Positions 8,378 through 17,294 are shown, numbered from the stretch's first letter. The stretch is DNA of 37,978 nucleotides from Prevotella sp. (GCA_017402445.1 JAFPME010000044.1:1-37978); one strand, 5' to 3'. Notes: generated by a model from the sequence alone, not told the origin. Made by a program: numbers and translations.

Positions 8378-10912
8378 ATGAACATGAAAAGAACATTCCG
8401 CAACACTTGTCTGCTGTTGGCTGCTTTTGCCTGCACTTGCAACGCCGATGCTAAGCCGCGAACCTTCCAGCAGATGGAAGAGGCAGCCAAGGAAGCATTT
8501 GCCAGTTTGTCTTCTAACCGCCGTCAAGCACCCGCTGTCATCAAGGTGACAGCCATGCAATCGACAGACAACTACACGGTTTTTGCTCGCGAAGACGGTG
8601 GCTACGCCATCATAACGTCCGACGATTTGGCGCCAGCCGTCATTGGTGTGTCAGAAAAAGCCTACAACGAGGAGAACGAAAACTTCAAGTGGTGGTTGAA
8701 ATTGGCTGACGAAGCCGTCAGATATGTCGTGGAGAACAACGTAACGCTGACGGCCACCCCGCCAACAGACTTGGATTTCCCTGAGTCCGTGGCTCCAATG
8801 TTGACATCCGAGTGGGATCAGTCGACACCTTATAATAATTATGCGCCGCAAACCCCAAGTTCCCGGTGCCTCACCGGGTGCGTAGCCACAGCCATGGCTC
8901 AGGTGTTGAACTACTTCAAGTCGCCAGTCAAGGGGCGCGGACAGCGTACCATCACCTATCCTTATCGCAGTAAGAACGGTCAGAAGGTGAAGGCAGAGTT
9001 TGAAGAGCACTACTACGACTGGGACCATATGCTCGATAAATACCGCTTCGTCAGCTATAGTGACGAGGAAGCACACGCCGTGGCTGAGCTGATGCGCGAC
9101 TGTGGCGTTGCTGCCAACATGCAGTACGGCACGAGTTCTGCAGGCGGTAGCGGTGCTTATAGTGAAAATGCTGCAACTGGTTTGCGCACCTATTTTGGCA
9201 TGGTGGATGCCGAGTGTGTCTACCGCGAGCAACATTCTGAAAAGGATTGGATGCGTCTTGTGTACAATGAGCTGAGCAATAATCGTCCGGTCTATTACGG
9301 TGGTTCGAGCAGAAGCTCTGGCGGTCACGCCTTTGTGCTTCATGGTTACAACGCTGCAGGCTTGGTTTATGTGAACTGGGGCTGGAGCGGCGATGATGAT
9401 GGCTATTATGACATCGCTCTTCTGAACCCAGGGTTCTATCGTTTCAGCGAAGGACAAGACATGATTATCGGTGTTTATCCCCAGCCGACGGAATTTGAGG
9501 AAATGACTGTCAGCGTCAATACGCCCGGAACACTGAGCAGTCTGGTGCCCGATGACCTTATCGGTGTGGTAGGTTCGCTGAAAGTGAAGGGTAACATCAA
9601 CTCGTCCGACCTGCTTCAGCTGCGCAAACTGGCGGGTAGCGACCTGACTGGTGAGCGCACCGGCGGTTGGCTGCAGCAGTTAGACCTCAGCGAGGCTCGC
9701 ATTGTGGCTGGTGGTGACGAGTATTTCGTTTCGTCGCCCATTAGTAGCGAAGCTCCCTACGTTACGGAGGACGATGTACTGGGTAAATATGCTTTCTATA
9801 ACTGTCTCACGCTGCGCAGCCTGACATTGCCGAAGGGTCTGAAGCGAATTGCTCCATCTGCTTTCAAAGGTTGTTTCATGTTGGACGAACTGAACGTGGA
9901 AGGTGCCGCAGACAAGGACTTCGTGATGAAAGACGGCATTATATATAATAAGGATATGACCGAAATCGTCTATGCAACGGCAGGTCTGCGCGATTCGCTG
10001 ATTGTTGCAGACGGCGTGACTACCTTGGGAACTGATGCTATGAGGGAATGCGAGCAGCTGGAGTATGTCGCTTTGCCTGCCAGCCTCAAGACGTTCGGCA
10101 ACGAGTCGATGGCTCACTGCACACACATGAAGGAACTGCGCGTTGCCTCGAAGAGCATACCCACACTGGGTAACTCTGTGTTCAGCAACGTCTTCGTGAT
10201 GGAATGCGACCTCTATGTGCGCAATGGCATGAAGAATAAGTACGCTCAGGCTAACCAGTGGTCTGATTTCGCATACGAAGACTATTTCGATAACATTTAT
10301 GAGTTCGGCACAACCATCAAGGCGCGCAATGCTGTTCGCGTATATGGCGATCCCACTCCGGTCTTCGGCTACCAGATTTCGGGTGATTTGGTGGAAGGAA
10401 CGCCAGAGATCGTCTGTGAAGCCGACGAGAAATCTCCCGCCGGACGTTATCCAATCAAGGTCTTGCCGGGTAGCATTACCGACAGTTCCGTTGACTATGA
10501 GGACGGTTTCCTGATCGTGCAGAAGGCTGAACTCACAGCTACTGTAGACGACGCAACGCGCGCCCGCTACGACGAAGACCCCGTCTTTACCATTACCTAT
10601 ACTGGTTTCAAGAACAACGAGGATGCCAGTGTCCTCGACACGAAGCCTGTTGTCGTTTCGACTGCAAAGAAAGACAGTCCTGAAGGCACGTATGAGCTTA
10701 CGGTAAGCGGCGGTGAAGATGACTGTTACGAGTTCAAGTACGTCAGCGGACTGCTGACTATTGCAGGTGTCAGTGCCATCGATGGTGTCGAAGCCGATGG
10801 TGGTAAGCTTGTGATTCGCCGTCTTGACGGCACGCTTGTCCCTGGTGGAAGCGTGGCTGGTCTGCCGAAGGGCGTGTACATCGTGAATGGACGCAAGATG
10901 GTGGTCAAGTAA
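8378..10912 (+). CDS. C10-family cysteine protease with BspA-like LRR, MBG domains and sorting-like tail (second of tandem pair)
   Basis: This 844-residue paralogue of the preceding protease starts 13 bases after it, with AAGGAA just upstream of the ATG; a second ATG at 8384 is also possible. It has a signal peptide (MKRTFRNTCLLLAAFACTCNA region) and a prodomain with YTVFAREDGGYAIITSDD. Catalytic Cys168 lies in GCVATA and catalytic His317 in GHAFVLHG, followed by VNWGWSG. BspA-type leucine-rich repeats occupy about 467-604, MBG-like domains about 641-797, and a tail ending GVYIVNGRKMVVK resembles a type IX sorting signal. Same domain order as its neighbour but clearly diverged, so this is an old tandem duplication rather than a recent one. 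The two are probably co-transcribed secreted proteases with different specificities. Confidence 0.92.
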   Translation: MNMKRTFRNTCLLLAAFACTCNADAKPRTFQQMEEAAKEAFASLSSNRRQAPAVIKVTAMQSTDNYTVFAREDGGYAIITSDDLAPAVIGVSEKAYNEENENFKWWLKLADEAVRYVVENNVTLTATPPTDLDFPESVAPMLTSEWDQSTPYNNYAPQTPSSRCLTGCVATAMAQVLNYFKSPVKGRGQRTITYPYRSKNGQKVKAEFEEHYYDWDHMLDKYRFVSYSDEEAHAVAELMRDCGVAANMQYGTSSAGGSGAYSENAATGLRTYFGMVDAECVYREQHSEKDWMRLVYNELSNNRPVYYGGSSRSSGGHAFVLHGYNAAGLVYVNWGWSGDDDGYYDIALLNPGFYRFSEGQDMIIGVYPQPTEFEEMTVSVNTPGTLSSLVPDDLIGVVGSLKVKGNINSSDLLQLRKLAGSDLTGERTGGWLQQLDLSEARIVAGGDEYFVSSPISSEAPYVTEDDVLGKYAFYNCLTLRSLTLPKGLKRIAPSAFKGCFMLDELNVEGAADKDFVMKDGIIYNKDMTEIVYATAGLRDSLIVADGVTTLGTDAMRECEQLEYVALPASLKTFGNESMAHCTHMKELRVASKSIPTLGNSVFSNVFVMECDLYVRNGMKNKYAQANQWSDFAYEDYFDNIYEFGTTIKARNAVRVYGDPTPVFGYQISGDLVEGTPEIVCEADEKSPAGRYPIKVLPGSITDSSVDYEDGFLIVQKAELTATVDDATRARYDEDPVFTITYTGFKNNEDASVLDTKPVVVSTAKKDSPEGTYELTVSGGEDDCYEFKYVSGLLTIAGVSAIDGVEADGGKLVIRRLDGTLVPGGSVAGLPKGVYIVNGRKMVVK

Positions 10913-10932
10913 TCTCCCTGACAGCATATATA

Positions 10933-10974
10933 CGAAAGAGGCGCAGTGTTCATCATGACACTGCGCCTCTTTCG
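10933..10974. terminator. Shared hairpin terminator between convergent genes
   Basis: A perfect 17-bp stem, 10933-10949 with 10958-10974 and an 8-base loop, lies 20 bases after the protease stop and 22 bases from the stop of the convergent cytidylyltransferase gene. It is well placed to end transcription from both sides, though the flanking T-runs are weak. Confidence 0.8.
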
Positions 10975-10996
10975 GTTTGTTATGCAGAAGCTTTCT

Positions 10997-11722
10997 TCAG
11001 AGCCCTTTGGGCATCAGCTCCTGAGCCCGTTGGAAATCCTCGGGCGTGTCGAGTTCGTATGAGAAATAACTGGTTGTATCGATGACTCGGAAAGTGTGAC
11101 CTTGCGGAATGAGCCTTTCAAACGCCTTTTCGTAGAAGATGTCAATCTGTTTTTCCTGCAGAATCATTTGGTCGAGTTCGTCGAACAGGGCTGCGCTGTA
11201 GTCTGCTGTGATCTTCTCAATGCCCACCGATTCGCCGATGGCCTCTTCAGGGCTGCATGTCTTGCTGATTTCCGTGATGCGCATGTCGCTGTCAACGACA
11301 ACTTTCATTTCCTCTTCGCCCAGTTCATGGCGGTTCAAAGCCAGCGCCGGCTCCTCTTGTCGAGCTATGAGTACAACGGCAGCCGGATCGCACAGGATGT
11401 CACTGTCCATCAGCAGGAACTCTTTTCCGCGCACAACCTGTCCCGACATCCACAGAGAGTAGATGTTGTTGTTGTGCTCATAGTCGGCGTTGTGGATGAA
11501 ACGGAAAGTGTGGTCGGGATAGTGAGAGGTGAGGAAGTCGCGTATCATTTCTCCCAGATAGCCTGTCACCACGACGAAATCGTTCACACCTGCCTGTAGC
11601 ATGGCATCGACGGTCCGTTCAAGCAAAGTGCGCTGACCGACGGCCAGCAGGCACTTGGGCTTCGATTCGGTTAGGGGGCGCAGCCGTTTGGCCATGCCTG
11701 CCGCGAGAATGACGCCCGTCAT
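10997..11722 (-). CDS. LicC-like phosphocholine/phosphoamino-alcohol cytidylyltransferase
   Basis: A 241-residue NTP-transferase-fold protein. It opens with MTGVILAAGMAKRLRPLT, the nucleotide-binding glycine-rich signature (AAGxxxRLxPLT..KPK). It has YEHNNNIYSLWMS, very like the NNIYS motif of LicC-type CTP:phosphocholine cytidylyltransferases, and MDSD as the metal-binding aspartate motif. The start at 11722 is chosen because its ATG overlaps the upstream stop as ATGA (4-base overlap); an in-frame ATG at 11752 lies inside the neighbour. The family transfers CMP from CTP to a phospho-alcohol such as phosphocholine. Being the last gene after a PLP enzyme and a CDP-alcohol phosphotransferase suggests it makes a CDP-amino-alcohol. 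The true substrate (phosphoethanolamine, phosphoserinol or another) is inference. Confidence 0.85.
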   Translation of the reverse strand: MTGVILAAGMAKRLRPLTESKPKCLLAVGQRTLLERTVDAMLQAGVNDFVVVTGYLGEMIRDFLTSHYPDHTFRFIHNADYEHNNNIYSLWMSGQVVRGKEFLLMDSDILCDPAAVVLIARQEEPALALNRHELGEEEMKVVVDSDMRITEISKTCSPEEAIGESVGIEKITADYSAALFDELDQMILQEKQIDIFYEKAFERLIPQGHTFRVIDTTSYFSYELDTPEDFQRAQELMPKGL

Positions 11723-12753
11723 GGCTTCACCAACTTTAAGATGGTGTCGCAAACGGTCTGTGTCTGTTCCTTGCGGCCCAACGTGATGCGCAGGCAGGAC
11801 TCCAGCCCTTTGTCGCCCATGAATTTTATCTTGTAGTCTTCAATGGCCAGTGCTTTCTGCAGGGCCTCTTTGATTTCTATCGGGTACTTGATGAGAATGA
11901 AGTTTGCCACCGATTTGTATACCTTGAAGCCTGGCAGATGGCCCAGTTCCTTCTTGTACAGCTGGCGTCCCCATTCCATGTCGTCGGCCACTTGGCGGTA
12001 GTGTTCGTCGCTGTCGAGTGCTGCCAGTGCCACGGCTTCAGAGAAACGGTTGTAGCCGAGGTACTTGTTGGCGTAGCTGATGAACTGTTCGTGCCCTTTG
12101 CCGATGAATCCGAAGCCCACACGCAGGCCAGGCAGCCCATAGAACTTGGAAAGTGTCCTCGATATGATGAGGTTGTCGTACTTGTTCACCAGCGGTGCAA
12201 TGTAGTCTGTATCGGTTGAAATGAAGCTGGCGTAAGCTTCGTCGATGAGCACCATGGTGTCATCAGGAATGTTCTCCATGATTTGTCCTATCTCGTCGGG
12301 CAGCAGTCCGTTACCCGTAGGATTGTTGGGTGATGCCAGCAGGAGCATGCGCGGATGGATGCGGTTGGTGTATTCGATGACCTCGTCCACGTCGTATGCA
12401 AAAGTGTCGTCGGTCTCGTGCAGCGGGTACATGGTGAAATCTCCCCCACATTCGCTTGCAATGCGGTTGTAGTACCACCATGAGAACTGAGGAATGAGAA
12501 TCATCTTGTTGTCACCCTTCATCAGGAAGTAGTGGACAACGTTCTTCAACATGTCCTCACCGCCGTAGCTCAGCAGAACCCTTTCTTCAGGCACACCGTA
12601 GATTTCGCTGAGACGAACACTGATGACGCTCTTCTTTCCCTGATCGTAGATACGGGTATAGAAGCACAAAGTCTTCGGGTCGAAGTTCTTGATGGCATCA
12701 ATCACTTTCTGGCTCGGTTCAAAATTAAATTCGTTTCTATCTAAATAATTCAT
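11719..12753 (-). CDS. HisC-like PLP-dependent aminotransferase or phospho-amino-acid decarboxylase
   Basis: A 344-residue fold-type I class I/II aminotransferase. The PLP lysine is Lys203 in SRTLSKFYGLPGLRVGFG; ASPNNPTG and LIDEAYASF are the other cofactor-binding motifs. HisC relatives include histidinol-phosphate aminotransferases, threonine-phosphate decarboxylase (CobD) and phosphoserine or dihydroxyacetone-phosphate enzymes of sugar-decorating pathways. No other histidine-biosynthesis gene is nearby. It overlaps a LicC-like cytidylyltransferase by 4 bases and follows a CDP-alcohol phosphotransferase by 58 bases. I infer that it produces a phosphorylated amino-alcohol, for instance phosphoethanolamine from phosphoserine or serinol phosphate from dihydroxyacetone phosphate. 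True HisC activity cannot be excluded. Confidence 0.85.
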   Translation of the reverse strand: MNYLDRNEFNFEPSQKVIDAIKNFDPKTLCFYTRIYDQGKKSVISVRLSEIYGVPEERVLLSYGGEDMLKNVVHYFLMKGDNKMILIPQFSWWYYNRIASECGGDFTMYPLHETDDTFAYDVDEVIEYTNRIHPRMLLLASPNNPTGNGLLPDEIGQIMENIPDDTMVLIDEAYASFISTDTDYIAPLVNKYDNLIISRTLSKFYGLPGLRVGFGFIGKGHEQFISYANKYLGYNRFSEAVALAALDSDEHYRQVADDMEWGRQLYKKELGHLPGFKVYKSVANFILIKYPIEIKEALQKALAIEDYKIKFMGDKGLESCLRITLGRKEQTQTVCDTILKLVKP

Positions 12754-12811
12754 ATCTATAGTTTATTTTTCCCCTTTTCTATACATAAATGTTTATTCCT
12801 TTTCAACATTT

Positions 12812-13804
12812 TCAAGCTTCATTGTCCACGGTGTCTGCCAGTTTCTTGCTTAACGATTCGTAGCACGAATTGACATACTTGGCCAGTAGCCCCATGACGA
12901 TGATTTCGAAGAGAAAGTTGAATACCGGAACATCAAACAGGCAGAACAAGAACATCCAGAACGACCTGAAGTTGAATGTCAGCAGTCCGTTCCAGAACAT
13001 GAGCATGCGAGACCGCTTGTGAAAAGTCTCACGGATGTGACTTGGCATTCTGTCTGCCGATCCGAACTTCTCCCGCAGGCTGTTCATCAGCCGTTGGAAC
13101 TGCGGTGTGGCTGCTTCCTGTTTCTTGGTGTAGCCCACGTATGAGTACTGGAAGAGCTTCTCGGCGATGTGTCCCTTCCAGGACATCTTGTCGTATAATT
13201 CTTGCTGTCGGGCCGAATTGTCGAGCTCGCTGCCCTTTTCGCCTTTCAGGAAGAAGAGGTGCACCTGTATGTAGTAGTCGGCCAGGCGCGTCTGGCCTGC
13301 CATACATACTGCCCCCGACACCAGTGCGAGCACGAATACCACGGCCGTGGCAATCCAAACGTTCTGTTGCGTTTCCTCGATGCCCAGCAGGGTGAACTCC
13401 AGTTCGTGGTGGATGTAGAAGCGATAGACGAGAGCCGCGTAGATGGGAGTGAACCAGACGAATCCGGCCACTCCGTCGAGAATGCGTCCCAGTCGGCTTT
13501 TCTGCCCTGTCATGCGTGCCAGCTGTCCGTCCGTACAGTCGAGAATGTCTGCAATCATCAGCAGCAGGATGGCCAGCAGATTGTAGCCGAGTCCTTCCGT
13601 TCCTTCATAAAACGTGCATCCGTGTGCGAAGAAGACACAGCTTCCTGCCCCGAATACCATGGAGAGAATCGTGACTGTGTTTGGATGCACATGGAGTGCG
13701 GCAAACGCCTTTGCGCAATAATAACAAATCGGCCTGATGACGTGGAAGTCGAGCCAGTCTTCAGTCTCAACAGACTTGAGTGTCTGATAATATTTTTCGT
13801 TCAT
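12812..13804 (-). CDS. CDP-alcohol phosphatidyltransferase family membrane protein with altered active-site motif
   Basis: A 330-residue membrane protein. The CDP-alcohol phosphotransferase signature D-x2-D-G-x2-A-R-x8-G-x3-D-x3-D is present as Asp89, Asp92, Gly93, Ala96, Arg97, Gly106 and Asp110. The fourth aspartate, expected at 114, is glycine (LDGVAGFVWF). Hydrophobic segments flank this region and recur near the C terminus (about residues 270-315). A polar, charged stretch of about 80 residues (roughly 180-265) separates them, and the N terminus carries about 25 soluble residues. The family transfers a phospho-alcohol from a CDP donor to a lipid or the reverse. The gene leads a three-gene unit with a PLP enzyme and a cytidylyltransferase, so it likely attaches an amino-alcohol phosphate head group. 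Whether the changed aspartate alters chemistry or activity is open. Confidence 0.85.
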   Translation of the reverse strand: MNEKYYQTLKSVETEDWLDFHVIRPICYYCAKAFAALHVHPNTVTILSMVFGAGSCVFFAHGCTFYEGTEGLGYNLLAILLLMIADILDCTDGQLARMTGQKSRLGRILDGVAGFVWFTPIYAALVYRFYIHHELEFTLLGIEETQQNVWIATAVVFVLALVSGAVCMAGQTRLADYYIQVHLFFLKGEKGSELDNSARQQELYDKMSWKGHIAEKLFQYSYVGYTKKQEAATPQFQRLMNSLREKFGSADRMPSHIRETFHKRSRMLMFWNGLLTFNFRSFWMFLFCLFDVPVFNFLFEIIVMGLLAKYVNSCYESLSKKLADTVDNEA

Positions 13805-13929
13805 CCTATAGCTTGTTGTATATTGTATGAATCAGCTCCTCCGTTCTTGTCAGCCCACTTGCCCTTCATTCTGGTAGTTGGCGGAGTCGGAAGGAGTGTT
13901 ACTTGATGTTTGCTTTACAAAATTCGTTG

Positions 13930-13937
13930 CAAAGTTA
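13930..13937 (-). promoter_or_regulatory. -7 promoter box of the CDP-alcohol operon
   Basis: Read on the minus strand, TAACTTTG (13937-13930) matches the Bacteroidetes -7 box. There is no good TTTG box 19-20 bases upstream. It lies about 125 bases before the start codon at 13804, giving a leader of over 100 bases. Confidence 0.5.
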
Positions 13938-14002
13938 CACATTTTTCATGGTAAAACTCTCGATAGACCCTATTTAAATCTTATAAAGCGTTAAAAACAA
14001 TA

Positions 14003-14045
14003 CTACGTTTTGCATGTTCCCGATAAAAAAACATGCAAAACGTAG
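14003..14045 (-). terminator. Hairpin terminator of the GH3 gene
   Basis: A perfect 16-bp stem (14003-14018 with 14030-14045) with an 11-base loop lies about 30 bases beyond the GH3 stop codon on the minus strand. It is followed in that direction by a short T-run (TTTTT near 13998-13994). Confidence 0.75.
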
Positions 14046-14077
14046 ATAATGGAGATAAAAAAGAAGTCGCCAGCTTG

Positions 14078-17011
14078 TTATCTGACAGTGAAATCAAGCG
14101 ACTGCAAATCTTGGTCCATCGACGACGTCCCGTAGAGTATCTGGTAGCGCCCAGGGCGTGTGGACAATTCGTCGATGCTCGGATTGTAGTACTCGAAAGC
14201 CTCTCCGTCGAGCGTGATGTTGAGCTTCACGGTCTGTCCCGGTGCGAGGCTTACTTTCTCGAATCCGCGAAGCGACTTGATGGGCGCATCGTCGTAGTCG
14301 AGTGATTTCACGTAGACTTGTACGGTCTCCGTGCCTTGTCGCTTCCCCGTGTTGGTGACAGGGATGGTGACGGTGACTTTTCCGTCGGTCTTCATCGATT
14401 TCCTTGACAGCTTGGCCCGGCCTGTCTTGAACGTGGTGTATGACAGTCCGTAGCCGAAAGCATAGAGCGGCGTGCCGAGGAAATAGCGGTACGTGCGGTT
14501 CTCCATGCTGTAGTCGAGGAAGTCGGGCAGGTCATCGTTGCTGCGATAGAAGGTCACTGGCAGCTTGCCGCCAGGATTGTAGTCGCCGAAAAGAATGTCG
14601 GCCAGCGCACACGCGCCGCCCTGTCCGGGATACCATGCCTGCAGCAATGCGTCGTATTGGTCCTCAATGCTCCCGAAAGCAATGGCCGATCCCGAGCAGT
14701 TCACCATGACGACGGGCTTTCCTGTGGCGTGCATAGCTCTGACCAGCCGTTGCTGAACGCGCGGCAGCTCAATGTCAGCCTTGTCACCGCCTTCACCTTC
14801 CATCTGTGCCGATATGCCTCCGATGACGATAATGGCGTCGGCTCTTTTCACTTTCTCGGCCAGTGGAGCGAAGTCAATCAGGTTTCGCTCGCAGATGTCA
14901 CCCCTCAGCAGTGCGAATTGTCCGTTGCCCCTCCTGTATTCCAGCACGAGGTCGTAGCGTTCGCCTGCCTTCACGGGGAACGACTTGTATGTCGTTTCGC
15001 GGTGGAAGAATCCTCCCCGTCGTCCTTCCGGCTTTGCATCCTCCACCACTTCACCGTTCACTTTCAGCAGGTAGCCGTTGTCTGTGGTGAATGTGTACTT
15101 CATCTCACCCGTGAAGGTGGCCACGTAGCTACCCGACAGGCGCACGGACAGGCTGTCGTTGTTGATGCCTTCGGCAAAGCCCCATGCTCCGAAGGTGGAG
15201 AAGTTCAGTTCGTTGTAGTAGCCCGTCTTGTCGGGATTCCCGCTCAGCGTCTTGTTGTTGAAGAACTCCACGAAGACGCCTCGGCCCTCGTTGAAGTCTT
15301 TCAGGTGGTGCACGGTGGCGTATTCGTCGTTCAGCTCGCAGCCCTTTTCGTAGATCACTTCAGTCTGAGGCAGGGCAGCCTTGATGCCTTGCAGCAACGA
15401 GTGCGTGTGAGCTTTGGTGGGTGTGCCGCCGTAGTTGCCGTTCAGCAGGGCGGCATCGTCGGCGTTCGGGCCCACCACGGCGATGGTCTTCAGCGACTTT
15501 GAAAGCGGCAGCAGTCCGTTGTTCTTCAGCAGGACCATCGATTCGCGTGCAGCCTGAGTGGCCAGCGCGTTGTTGGCCTCGCTGCTGATGACCGATTCCG
15601 GCAGGTTGGCCCATGGCAGTTGGTCGGCCGGGTCGAACATTCCCAGCTCAAACCGTCCCAAGAGCGTCTTCCGCAGATGTCCGTCCAGCGTGCTTTCGCT
15701 GATGAGTCCTTTCTCGAGTGCCTCAGTGAGCACCATGAACACCTTTCCACATTCAAGGTCGGTACCGTTGAGCACAGCGTCGACCGATGCCTCCAGCGGT
15801 CCTTTGTGCGTCTCGTGTTGCCCCTTTGTGTAGAAGTTGTTGATGGCGTCGCAGTCGGTCAGCACGATTCCGTCGTAGCCCCACTTGCGCCGCAAGATGT
15901 CGACCAGCAGCCGGTCGCTCGTGCAGCAGGGCTTGCCTTCGTAGCGGTTGTAGGCGCACATCACCTCGCGCACGTTGCCTTTCTTGACCAATGCCTTGAA
16001 GGCGGGCAGGTAGGTTTCCCACAAATCGCGCATCGATACGGTCGCATTGTATGTGTGGCGCAGCGGTTCCGGCCCACTGTGCACGGCATAATGCTTTGCG
16101 CAGGCGTGGGTCTTGTAGTATCTGTCGTCGTTGCCTTGCATGCCCAGTACGGTCTGCACGCCCAGCACGGCGTTCAGGTATGGGTCCTCTCCGCACGTTT
16201 CCTGTCCGCGTCCCCATCTCGGATCGCGGAAGATGTTCACGTTCGGGCACCAGAAAGTCAGCTCGGGATTGCCCGGATAGTACGTTGCCCCCATCGGAAC
16301 GTTGAACACGTTGTGGTCCGAACGGTTCCAGTTGGCGCGTGCTTCGTCGCTGACAGCCGTGAAGACGTCGTAGACCTGTTGCGGATTGAAGGCTGCCGCC
16401 ATGCCGATGGGCTGGGGGAACACGGTGTAGTCGCTCTGTCTGACGCCATGGCAAGCTTCGCTCCACCAGTTGTAGGAAGGAATGCCGAGCCGGTCGATGC
16501 TCACGGACTTGTTCATCATCAGGCCCACTTTCTCTTCAGGCGTCAGCAGCGAAATCAGGTTTTCCACGCGCTCTTTGTAGCTGAGAGCCGTGTTCAGATA
16601 GGGGTATTTCGCCTTGTTGACGTCCGATGGCATGTTGTGCACTTCGGCTTTTACCGTCAGTGCGCCCAGCGTGCGCCCGTTGGCGTCGAGCAGTTCCACG
16701 CTGCGGAAGGTCTTCCCCTGCGAAGTGGCAGGCGAGAACACCACCATGACGCGTGCTTCTTCGCCGGGCATGACCACTTCGGTGGGGTAGTCGGCCCAGA
16801 TGCACTCGCAGCTGTTGACGGCTTTGGCGATGCTGATGCCTGTCTTCGACGTGTTTTTCATCTTGAAGGTGTGGCACACGCTTCCGTACGCAGCGTTCAG
16901 CTGCCCGAAGTCCCACTCATAGGAGTCAAAGACGGCGGCACTCTTTTGCTGTGCCAAGAGAGGTGAGCTCATGAAGAGCGCACACAGAACTGTAAGAAAT
17001 GATGTCTTCAT
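14078..17011 (-). CDS. Secreted GH3 glycosidase, beta-xylosidase-like, with N-terminal DUF1573-like and inserted PA14 domains
   Basis: A 977-residue protein from the ATG at 17011. An in-frame ATG at 17056 was rejected because the signal peptide (MKTSFLTVLCALFMSSPLLAQ) starts at 17011 and the promoter -7 box lies at 17061-17054. Residues about 22-120 look like a DUF1573/ASH-type beta-sandwich (VFDSYEWDFGQL, CHTFKMKNTSKTGI). The GH3 N-terminal barrel follows, with KHYAVHSG and the nucleophile Asp386 in VLTDCDAINNF; the TDCDA form is typical of GH3 xylosidases and arabinofuranosidases. The C-terminal GH3 domain is interrupted by a PA14 carbohydrate-binding insertion (around FNNKTLSGNPDKTGYYN to the YRRGNGQFALLRG region), and a fibronectin-like domain ends the protein. 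The protein likely acts in the periplasm or at the surface on xylo- or arabino-oligosaccharides; exact specificity is inferred. It is monocistronic. Confidence 0.9.
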   Translation of the reverse strand: MKTSFLTVLCALFMSSPLLAQQKSAAVFDSYEWDFGQLNAAYGSVCHTFKMKNTSKTGISIAKAVNSCECIWADYPTEVVMPGEEARVMVVFSPATSQGKTFRSVELLDANGRTLGALTVKAEVHNMPSDVNKAKYPYLNTALSYKERVENLISLLTPEEKVGLMMNKSVSIDRLGIPSYNWWSEACHGVRQSDYTVFPQPIGMAAAFNPQQVYDVFTAVSDEARANWNRSDHNVFNVPMGATYYPGNPELTFWCPNVNIFRDPRWGRGQETCGEDPYLNAVLGVQTVLGMQGNDDRYYKTHACAKHYAVHSGPEPLRHTYNATVSMRDLWETYLPAFKALVKKGNVREVMCAYNRYEGKPCCTSDRLLVDILRRKWGYDGIVLTDCDAINNFYTKGQHETHKGPLEASVDAVLNGTDLECGKVFMVLTEALEKGLISESTLDGHLRKTLLGRFELGMFDPADQLPWANLPESVISSEANNALATQAARESMVLLKNNGLLPLSKSLKTIAVVGPNADDAALLNGNYGGTPTKAHTHSLLQGIKAALPQTEVIYEKGCELNDEYATVHHLKDFNEGRGVFVEFFNNKTLSGNPDKTGYYNELNFSTFGAWGFAEGINNDSLSVRLSGSYVATFTGEMKYTFTTDNGYLLKVNGEVVEDAKPEGRRGGFFHRETTYKSFPVKAGERYDLVLEYRRGNGQFALLRGDICERNLIDFAPLAEKVKRADAIIVIGGISAQMEGEGGDKADIELPRVQQRLVRAMHATGKPVVMVNCSGSAIAFGSIEDQYDALLQAWYPGQGGACALADILFGDYNPGGKLPVTFYRSNDDLPDFLDYSMENRTYRYFLGTPLYAFGYGLSYTTFKTGRAKLSRKSMKTDGKVTVTIPVTNTGKRQGTETVQVYVKSLDYDDAPIKSLRGFEKVSLAPGQTVKLNITLDGEAFEYYNPSIDELSTRPGRYQILYGTSSMDQDLQSLDFTVR

Positions 17012-17053
17012 TGTATGTCGGTTGTAGGATTGATGTTTTCCCTGACTTTCCTG

Positions 17054-17085
17054 CAAAATTAGTCTTTTTAGCCGAAGCGGCCAAA
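17054..17085 (-). promoter_or_regulatory. Promoter of the GH3 gene
   Basis: On the minus strand TTTG (17085-17082), a 20-base gap and TAATTTTG (17061-17054) fit the Bacteroidetes consensus. The leader to the ATG at 17011 is about 35 bases. Confidence 0.7.
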
Positions 17086-17294
17086 CGGGCGCGGCCGTTT
17101 TTCGTTTCGGTTCGTCCGTTTGTTACATCAGGCAATGTTTTTGGTGGCATGAAAAAAGGTATGTCGCCTACCATCGGCTTCTTCAGTACGGCTCCTTTGG
17201 ATCATTGTTGCCCAGTCAGGCAGCCGACTGTCTCACATTTGAGCATTCCTGTTACACGAGAAGCGGCGTCGGCCGAAGGGTTCTGACATGAATG

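Noticed and set aside
15620-16966. Plus-strand open frames opposite the GH3 gene
   Set aside because: His/Val-rich shadows of a well-supported GH3 coding sequence.
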